Assembly: GCA_031556035.1 (NCBI GenBank)
Contig: JAVBTT010000001.1
Span: 102,228 to 166,227 of the forward strand
DNA length: 64,000 nucleotides
Direction of reading: 5' to 3'
Origin: JAVBTT01 sp031556035
Lineage (GTDB): Bacteria > Bacillota > Clostridia > Oscillospirales > UBA929
Shown: one piece after another, positions 58,692 through 64,000 of the stretch
How positions within the stretch are numbered: the stretch's first letter is position 1
Layout of the letters: every line of letters begins with the position of its first letter
The notes under the pieces: generated by a model
Seen by the model: the letters and a program-made list of their open reading frames with translations, nothing else
The model's database searches: none
Told to the model about the DNA's origin: nothing
Position numbers and translations under genes: made by a program

Positions 58692-60464
58692 TCAGCCTCG
58701 TCTCCTCCCTATGAGATCCCGCCGCCCCCGTTCGCTTGATATGGCGGACTGCCTTGCAATATCCATTGACGCCTGAATACACAGAGCGCCATAGCCCCAG
58801 ATCGGGTTAGGATATGTTGTTCCCTGCTGACGTGTCGCGCCCTTTCTGAGAAACGCCTTGACCCTTTGCCCGTACATACCCTCATCATTTTCATTTATAA
58901 TACCCCACTCCATCATCAGCGCAACGGCTCCGGTTACAAACGGGGTTGCCATGCTCGTACCGGTGAACGTCCCATATCCCCCGCCGACGCGGGTGGATAC
59001 TATGTTTACGGCCGGCGCGACTAGATCAGGTTTGACATAGACCTCATTTCTGGTGTATCCCCTGCCGGAAAACGCTGCCGAGGCTCCTATCCGGGCGTTA
59101 TAGCCTCCGACCGCGATTGCCCTCAAGGCTGTTGAGGGGATTGTCAGCGTCGTGTTTGTAGTCGGGCGCAAAAAAGCAGTCCCGTTTGATACATCCTCCA
59201 CCGTGGGCAGCCACATGTCGATTCTGCCGTCGACAATGTTTACCCCTTGTACATACAGCCTCCATAAGCCGCTTGGGACAGCGCCCTCCTTCGCCATTAG
59301 CTGTATGTAGACAATCTGATCCGCGTCATAGGGCGTGGGATGGCCGTAATTGAGGTAGACCGCCGCGTTGTCGATATGCATCACAACGCTTGGGTTATCC
59401 CCGGTAATTTCCCCGCTTGACATACCGCTCGGCGAGCTGAGCTGGAAGTTAAATGTATCGACAAAGTCATACGCGACTACCAGATACAGCGAGGTAAGGT
59501 TCTCAGATACTGAAAATTCAACCGTTGTTCTCTCCGACTGTTTGACCTTTGTGGAATAGTGATGTCCCGCGGCCCCTTCGTTTCCGGTCGCCACTGAAAT
59601 TACTGATTTCCAATGCTCTGCCATGTCGCTGATATACTCTTCAAAAAGTGAGTTGCCGTCATGTGAGCCGTTGTTCGTCCCATAGCTGAGGTTGACAGCC
59701 AGCGGCATTCCCAACTCTTTGGCTCTATCAAACACATACTTTACAGCCCTCATAACCTGCGTGTTTCGCACAGCCGACAATTCTTTTCCCGGCTTAAGCT
59801 TTACCGATATAATTGATGCCTTCGGCGCCATCCCTTTATTGCGCCCCTCGCTCGATCTTCCGTTTCCCGCCGCTATTCCCGCCACCGCCGTGCCATGCCC
59901 CAAAACATCCTGCTGGGGAACGACTGTATACGGCTGCGGCGAGGCGAGCGCCGCGTTTATCTGCTCTTCTGTATACTCAACGCCGTCATTGAATCCGGAA
60001 GGAGGCGTACCCGTTCCCTCCTGATCCCAGATATAAAGTATTCTGCTCGATCCGTCGTCGTTTGTAAAATCCGGATGACGGTAATCTATTCCTGAATCTA
60101 TTATGGCCACAAGTGTACCCGCGCCGCTGAGAGCGAATCCGTCGGGGCTCCACACATTTTCGACGCATACATCCCTTCTGCTTTCAAAAATATGGGGAAC
60201 AAGGGCGACAGGCAATTCGGCATGAATTATTGCCGGATGACTCAAAAGGTCATCCACTGAATCCCACGGCAGGCTTATGATCGCGAATCTGTCGCTGAGA
60301 ATCTCGGCACTCGCCCCCAACTCTCTTGCCAGACGCTTGATATCACTGTTGGATTTCACGATGATCTCTACCTCACCGTGATTTTCATTTGCGCCGACGG
60401 CTAGTTCAGTGCCCAAAAAGGATTCAAATACTTTCCTGTCCAGAGTTCCTATGTTTTTCAGCAT
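58692..60464 (-). CDS. Subtilisin-like germination protease, Csp type, first copy
   Basis: This 590-residue S8 serine protease of the Csp group has a prodomain (about 1-105), then Asp in VAIIDSGIDYRHPDF, His in DVLGHGTAVAGIAAGNG, oxyanion Asn in VATGNEGAAGHH and Ser in FTGTSMATPFVTG, with a jellyroll insert between. All catalytic residues are intact. I chose ATG at 60462-60464 with AGAGGTG upstream. The order on the minus strand is the 86-residue protein, this gene, then the second Csp gene, with very short gaps, divergent from sleC. The likely substrate is the sleC product, by analogy with Clostridium perfringens and C. difficile. Confidence 0.9.
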   Translation of the reverse strand: MLKNIGTLDRKVFESFLGTELAVGANENHGEVEIIVKSNSDIKRLARELGASAEILSDRFAIISLPWDSVDDLLSHPAIIHAELPVALVPHIFESRRDVCVENVWSPDGFALSGAGTLVAIIDSGIDYRHPDFTNDDGSSRILYIWDQEGTGTPPSGFNDGVEYTEEQINAALASPQPYTVVPQQDVLGHGTAVAGIAAGNGRSSEGRNKGMAPKASIISVKLKPGKELSAVRNTQVMRAVKYVFDRAKELGMPLAVNLSYGTNNGSHDGNSLFEEYISDMAEHWKSVISVATGNEGAAGHHYSTKVKQSERTTVEFSVSENLTSLYLVVAYDFVDTFNFQLSSPSGMSSGEITGDNPSVVMHIDNAAVYLNYGHPTPYDADQIVYIQLMAKEGAVPSGLWRLYVQGVNIVDGRIDMWLPTVEDVSNGTAFLRPTTNTTLTIPSTALRAIAVGGYNARIGASAAFSGRGYTRNEVYVKPDLVAPAVNIVSTRVGGGYGTFTGTSMATPFVTGAVALMMEWGIINENDEGMYGQRVKAFLRKGATRQQGTTYPNPIWGYGALCIQASMDIARQSAISSERGRRDLIGRRRG

Positions 60465-60474
60465 TTCAACACCT

Positions 60475-60735
60475 CTAATAAAAGCTCTCAATGCCTCTCC
60501 AATTTATGCTGTCGGGAATCCATCCGCCGTTCCAAATATAACCCGACAGCTTTTCGTCGTCAACGTTGGTCGGGAACATCCAAAAGCCTTGCCCGTTTTG
60601 CATCCAGATATAAATATATCGGTTCAGGTATTGAAAAAAAATCTCAGGCATTTCCCCCGTCCTGAGAATATGGCTTGACGGCGCAGGCTCTGGCGGCGGC
60701 GACGGGGGAAACCGGGGCGTTCTGTTATTGGCCAT
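60475..60735 (-). CDS. Conserved small protein ahead of the csp genes
   Basis: This 86-residue protein has a Pro/Ser-rich start (RTPRFPPSPPPEPAPSS) and an aromatic C-terminal half with IYIWMQNGQGFWMFPTNVDD, GYIWNGGWIPDSINW and a terminal IESF. I recall this aromatic pattern (IW.NG..FW..P, W..W) in small conserved proteins of Clostridia, without known function. GAGGTGAT precedes the ATG. It is the first gene of the csp operon, ten bases from the first protease. Confidence 0.75.
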   Translation of the reverse strand: MANNRTPRFPPSPPPEPAPSSHILRTGEMPEIFFQYLNRYIYIWMQNGQGFWMFPTNVDDEKLSGYIWNGGWIPDSINWRGIESFY

Positions 60736-60781
60736 AATATCACCTCATTTTTTTGACATGGAAAAGAACTTGGGCAGATGC

Positions 60782-60835
60782 GGTAATACCAATACTTGTT
60801 TAAAACCTGAAAGTATTAACTTGCAGAAGCTTGCC
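60782..60835 (+). repeat. Palindromic repeat family B, single arm (B4)
   Basis: ATACCAATACTTGTTTAAAA followed by CCTGAAAGTATTAACTTGC and AGAAGCTTG, one arm only. It lies in the 364-bp gap between the csp operon and sleC (60736-61099). The rest of this gap must hold the divergent sporulation promoters, which I could not assign; TTTATAAT at about 61029 is a possible -10. Confidence 0.75.
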
Positions 60836-61099
60836 GATGTGTATTTTCGCGGGAACCGTTGTGTGGATATGGCCTGTTAAGTGCATGCTCCAAATGAGCC
60901 TTTTTAAAGCAATTCGCTATATACAATTTATTTTCGAGAAAGCGTTTTTATGCGTCTGCTTGATAAAAACCTTGAGGCTGTAACAAATTCATTATTACAC
61001 ACATAAACTGTGTTAAAACCAGCACTCTTTTATAATCCGCGCCGCCATTACACGGAGGGCGCCGTATAGCAAAATCCAATAACGGCCGGAGGCAATATT

Positions 61100-62356
61100 A
61101 TGGACACCGCAAACAACAATCTTATTCAACAGGGGAGACTACGGGTAAACGTGTTTTCTGGTAGGCGCTCCACCCCTGTAGAGGGAGCTACAGTAAGCAT
61201 AACGCCCAGAGTAGCTGAGGGACGAATCGTTGAGCAGATGATGACAGACATGTCCGGACAGACAGACACAGTTAACCTCGCAGCCCCGCCGCTGGAATAC
61301 TCAATGGCGGTGGATCAGCCTAAGCCCTATAGCGAATATGACCTGACCATCACCGCAAACGGGTTTGACACAGTTAAAATTAACGGAGTGCAGATTCTTC
61401 CCGACACAGACGCAATCCAAAACGTCATGCTTGTGGATAACAGAGGCAACACCGACCGCGCTTTCAGCATAACGATAAAAGACAATACTCTTTGGGGTAC
61501 CTTTGACCCGAAAACCCCGGAGGAGGAGGTGAAGCCCCTTCCGCCCTCCAAGGGTTATGTCGTTTTACCCAAACCGGTTATCCCCGAATTCATTGTGGTT
61601 CACGCCGGGGTGCCGTCAAACTCCTCAGCCCCCAATTATTGGATTCCATTTAAGGATTACATTAAAAATGTAGCGAGCTGCGAAATATACGCCACCTGGC
61701 CTGACAGCACGATAGCCGCGAATGTGCTGGCGATCCTGTCCTTTACACTCAATAGGGTGTACACCGAATGGTACAGAGGGAAAGGTTATAATTTCACTAT
61801 AACAAACTCCACAGCGTACGATCACGCGTTCTCGTACGGGCGCAATATTTTTTCGAGAATTTCTCAGGCGGTTGATGGAATATTTACCAGCTTTATTACA
61901 AGGCCCAACATCAGACAGCCACTCCTTACACAATACTGTGACGGACAGCAGGTTCAGTGCCCCAACTGGATGACGCAGTGGGGCTCGAAACATCTTGGGG
62001 ATCAGGGCTATAACACAATGGACATCCTGAAAAATTTCTACGGATACGATATATTCCTCATGCAGGCAACCGAGGTCGAGGGTGTTCCCTCCTCGTTCCC
62101 AGGCACGGTTTTACAGGTTGGATCAACGGGCTCAAATGTACGAACCATACAAACTCAATTGAACGCAATCTCCAACAACTACCCGGCAATACCCAAAATA
62201 CGTGTGGACGGTATATACGGTCAGCAGACCCTCAACGCCGTCGAGACCTTCCAGGAAATATTTGGTTTAAACAGCTCGGGCTTGGTGGATTTCGCCACAT
62301 GGTATAAAATATCCGACATATACGTCGCGGTTAGCAGGCTCGCAGAGCTGAGATAA
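61100..62356 (+). CDS. sleC: Spore cortex-lytic enzyme SleC (pre-pro form)
   Basis: SleC degrades spore cortex peptidoglycan in germination after Csp proteases remove its propeptide. The 418-residue protein has the expected order. The N-terminal pre/pro region has a beta-sandwich (GRLRVNVFSGRRSTPVEGATV, YDLTITANGFDTVKINGVQI) and a PLPPSKGYVVLPKPVIPE linker. A SpoIID-like catalytic domain (about 155-320) has APNYWIPFKDYIKNVASCEIY, FTLNRVYTEWYRGKGYNFTI and YGRNIFSRISQAVDGIF. A peptidoglycan-binding repeat (about 335-410) has GSTGSNVRTIQTQLN and RVDGIYGQQTLNAVETFQ. GGCCGGAGGCAATATT precedes the ATG. It is divergent from the csp operon. Confidence 0.95.
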   Translation: MDTANNNLIQQGRLRVNVFSGRRSTPVEGATVSITPRVAEGRIVEQMMTDMSGQTDTVNLAAPPLEYSMAVDQPKPYSEYDLTITANGFDTVKINGVQILPDTDAIQNVMLVDNRGNTDRAFSITIKDNTLWGTFDPKTPEEEVKPLPPSKGYVVLPKPVIPEFIVVHAGVPSNSSAPNYWIPFKDYIKNVASCEIYATWPDSTIAANVLAILSFTLNRVYTEWYRGKGYNFTITNSTAYDHAFSYGRNIFSRISQAVDGIFTSFITRPNIRQPLLTQYCDGQQVQCPNWMTQWGSKHLGDQGYNTMDILKNFYGYDIFLMQATEVEGVPSSFPGTVLQVGSTGSNVRTIQTQLNAISNNYPAIPKIRVDGIYGQQTLNAVETFQEIFGLNSSGLVDFATWYKISDIYVAVSRLAELR

Positions 62357-62362
62357 TTGTTT

Positions 62363-62413
62363 GCACAGGGAAACCCCCCGGAATTGCAGTAATTCCGGGG
62401 GGTTCCCCTGTGC
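62363..62413. terminator. Long hairpin after sleC
   Basis: A 23-bp stem with one mismatch (GCACAGGGAAACCCCCCGG, then GAATT) around loop GCAGT, ending GGGGTTCCCCTGTGC. It lacks a T-tract but lies six bases after the sleC stop. The rest of 62414-62579 up to the GNAT gene holds nothing I can support. Confidence 0.75.
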
Positions 62414-62579
62414 ATGATACCAAAGCAAATTAATACTCATCTCGTGTTAAGCGCACGATCAAATACAGCAGGGGCATTAGTCCCGTCCAAACGCACTGAG
62501 TACTAAATGGTCATGAGATGGAGTTTTTTCTGCCTTCGCTTTATTGTATTGAGGTGCCTTGCTGTTTTGATCCAGTATT

Positions 62580-63146
62580 TTATTCTGTGTCCTTGACATA
62601 TATAAACCTGAGCCATGGCCTGGACCCAAAGGCGGGGAGGTAGAGTGAGTGCATTATCTCCTTCACACTGCCGATCGGGTCTTCGCTATTGGCCATTATC
62701 TCCATGTCTACTCCAAATATTCTGCATGTATCGGTGGGAACAATCCTGAAACCGTTTTTTTTATAAAAGGCGATCCGCCGCTCCCGCAGACGTCGCTCCA
62801 CTTCATCTTTCGCGGATAACGGCGCCTCTACCTCAAGCATTATGACTCGGTCTCTCCAGCGCCCGGATATAGTCTCCAGAAGGCGGCTCCCGTAACCCTG
62901 GGAACGATGGCGCGGCAATACGCCAAGGAAGTTGACAAGCGCGTAGCTCAGTCCCTCTGGGGCGGTGATCACCGAGTATCCCACATCCTCTCCATCGTCG
63001 CTTAGGAATATACCGTTGTAAACCCTCTTCCTCAGGTTACCTTTGACAGAAAAAAAGGGGGGGAGCTCGCTCCGCGGGAAATCCCTGCTCATGTTTTCAT
63101 ACAACGCTTTGTATTCATTTGGCTCAATATTACGGATATTCAGCAT
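62580..63146 (-). CDS. GNAT family N-acetyltransferase
   Basis: This 188-residue protein has the GNAT acetyl-CoA-binding motif A as NFLGVLPRHRSQGYGSRLLETI and the later RIAFYKKNGFRIVPTD, a typical motif B. The N-terminus NIRNIEPNEYKALYENMSRDFPRSELPP resembles acetyltransferases of the FemABX-neighbour type, but the acceptor is unknown. AGGAGG precedes the ATG. It stands between sleC (convergent) and an unknown gene on the same strand. Confidence 0.9.
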   Translation of the reverse strand: MLNIRNIEPNEYKALYENMSRDFPRSELPPFFSVKGNLRKRVYNGIFLSDDGEDVGYSVITAPEGLSYALVNFLGVLPRHRSQGYGSRLLETISGRWRDRVIMLEVEAPLSAKDEVERRLRERRIAFYKKNGFRIVPTDTCRIFGVDMEIMANSEDPIGSVKEIMHSLYLPAFGSRPWLRFIYVKDTE

Positions 63147-63161
63147 CCTGCCTCCTAATAT

Positions 63162-63190
63162 TTTAATACTAATACCTGTTTAAAACAGTT
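63162..63190 (+). repeat. Palindromic repeat family B, terminal fragment (B5)
   Basis: TTAATACTAATACCTGTTTA followed by AAACAG, matching the outer end of family B; the inner arm is missing or replaced. It lies just upstream of the GNAT gene. Confidence 0.65.
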
Positions 63191-63261
63191 TTGCGCCCTG
63201 AACGGTATTATATCACCGCTCAAGGCGCATATGCGCATAGTAAAGAGATCCCAATAGAATA

Positions 63262-63768
63262 TTATAGCTGTGCGCAGATCATTTTCCAGAGCACGTCGCA
63301 CAACTCGCTCTTGCGATAGCCATCATTGAGTATTGTGCTTTTGAGCAGCGAGTTGAAGTTGCCCACCTCGCAGCCCTCGACGCCAGTTCCGGCCAGTATA
63401 TAAAAGTGGAAATTTCTGAACTTCATTTTGTCCATTATCTCAATCATATCGCCAATGTTGAGCAGCGGCAGGCATTCCTCCTTACGGAAGGATACCGGTT
63501 CCTCATAGGTGCCCTCCCCCTCATCATCTTGAGAATAACGCCTGAAGCCGTCAACCGCGCGCAGATCATAAATCTTCATAGTGCCGTTTGGACGGACATG
63601 AATGCCGCCAATGCTGAATTCAACATCGACGTACTCCTCCGTTTCGGCGTTGACACAGACGCGCGCCAGGGCAAGATCATAGCGCTTGGGAAGCCAAAGC
63701 TCCCTGAGGTTCTGCTGCTGGTTGGGGTTGAGATGATCCAAATCCTCGATCGTTATTCTCTGCTTCAT
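63262..63768 (-). CDS. Unknown conserved-looking protein
   Basis: This 168-residue soluble protein is not recognised. It begins MKQRITIEDLDHLNPNQQQNLRELW, followed by a beta-rich part (VDVEFSIGGIHVRPNGTMKIYDL), an acidic turn (DDEGEGTYEEP), and a helical C-terminus with LPLLNIGDMIEIM and SELCDVLWKMI. There are no membrane segments or metal motifs. GGGAG precedes the ATG. Codon pattern and ribosome binding site suggest a real gene. It lies directly downstream of an rRNA operon end on the same strand. Confidence 0.75.
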   Translation of the reverse strand: MKQRITIEDLDHLNPNQQQNLRELWLPKRYDLALARVCVNAETEEYVDVEFSIGGIHVRPNGTMKIYDLRAVDGFRRYSQDDEGEGTYEEPVSFRKEECLPLLNIGDMIEIMDKMKFRNFHFYILAGTGVEGCEVGNFNSLLKSTILNDGYRKSELCDVLWKMICAQL

Positions 63769-63864
63769 GAATTTCAGCTCCCGTTCCTAATGGTTTTATA
63801 ATAATGTTAATTGTATAACATTGTCGAAAGCAAGTCAATTGTTTGTTGATACTCAATCAAAAAG

Positions 63865-63891
63865 CGGACAGACCTTTTTAAGGTCTGTCCG
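63865..63891 (-). terminator. Terminator of the rRNA operon
   Basis: Stem CGGACAGACCTT, loop of three, complement, followed on the minus strand by CTTTTT. It lies shortly after the 5S rRNA 3' end. Confidence 0.9.
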
Positions 63892-63904
63892 TTAAAAGCA
63901 ATGA

Positions 63905-64000
<96 letters not shown>

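Noticed and set aside
62127..62356. Separate peptidoglycan-binding protein gene at the end of sleC
   Set aside because: The domain is in frame with the rest of sleC and this order is normal for the family.

Overview
The window is a GC-rich chromosomal segment from a spore-forming, flagellated anaerobe, most likely a member of class Clostridia (Bacillota). Supporting this are spoIIGA-sigE, sigH and a csp/sleC germination locus for sporulation, flbD-motA-motB for flagella, a complete six-gene Rnf complex with Rex, S-layer-homology surface proteins, type-A RNase P RNA, a large 2-hydroxyacyl-CoA dehydratase activase, and AGGAGG-type ribosome binding sites. I see no prophage, transposase gene or CRISPR array. 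What is unusual is several families of non-coding repeats placed at the 3' ends of genes.

Layout. 1-2 kb: the start of a flagellar stator operon (flbD, motA, truncated motB), minus strand. 2-7.3 kb: a 1402-residue activase coupled to a membrane-anchored putative glycosidase. 7.4-13.7 kb: rnfCDGEAB (minus) divergent from the redox repressor rex (plus), which has a 19-codon leader ORF and a 155-bp tandem repeat at its end. 14-17.3 kb: an SLH protein, an aldo/keto reductase and a D-lactate-dehydrogenase-type enzyme. 17.4-23.4 kb: a secreted rhamnogalacturonan lyase (PL11), a CBS protein, tRNA-Met and a CAP-SLH surface protein. 23.6-26.5 kb: an unusual P-loop protein, family-4 uracil-DNA glycosylase, a small zinc-ribbon membrane protein and rnpB carrying a heptad-repeat insertion. 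26.6-31.1 kb: murD followed by three tandem M42 aminopeptidases. 31.1-37.3 kb: sodium symporter, two phenylacetate-CoA ligases, an ACT protein and a PLP enzyme. 37.3-42.8 kb: ruvCAB, glmM, sigH, a zinc-ribbon protein and a PRTase-like protein. 42.9-54.6 kb: a sugar utilisation locus (GH29-like secreted enzyme, Gfo/Idh/MocA oxidoreductase, ABC importer without ATPase, YesMN-type two-component system). 54.7-62.4 kb: spoIIGA-sigE, a small unknown protein, two Csp-type subtilases with a small conserved protein, and divergent sleC. 62.5-64 kb: a GNAT acetyltransferase, an unknown protein and the 3' part of a 5S rRNA gene.

How the genes work together. Rex (NADH/NAD+ sensing) next to rnf (ferredoxin:NAD+ oxidoreductase) and near ldhA-like and reductase genes suggests a redox-balancing neighbourhood. 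The PL11 lyase and the GH29-like enzyme share the same C-terminal module and, with the ABC importer and its two-component system, point to plant or host glycan degradation. The symporter-PaaK-ACT block suggests activation of an aromatic acid. The sporulation block links mother-cell sigma-E activation with the protease/cortex-hydrolase pair that acts in germination.

Repeats. Family A is a structured element of about 155 bp (four copies, two in tandem) whose hairpin arms differ between copies in a compensatory way and which always follows a gene in the same orientation. Family B is a palindromic, MITE-like element with termini resembling ATACTAATACCTGTTTAAAA (five sites). A third element is a pair of inverted heptad arrays inside helix P12 of rnpB. 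These are the best candidates for something not previously described here.
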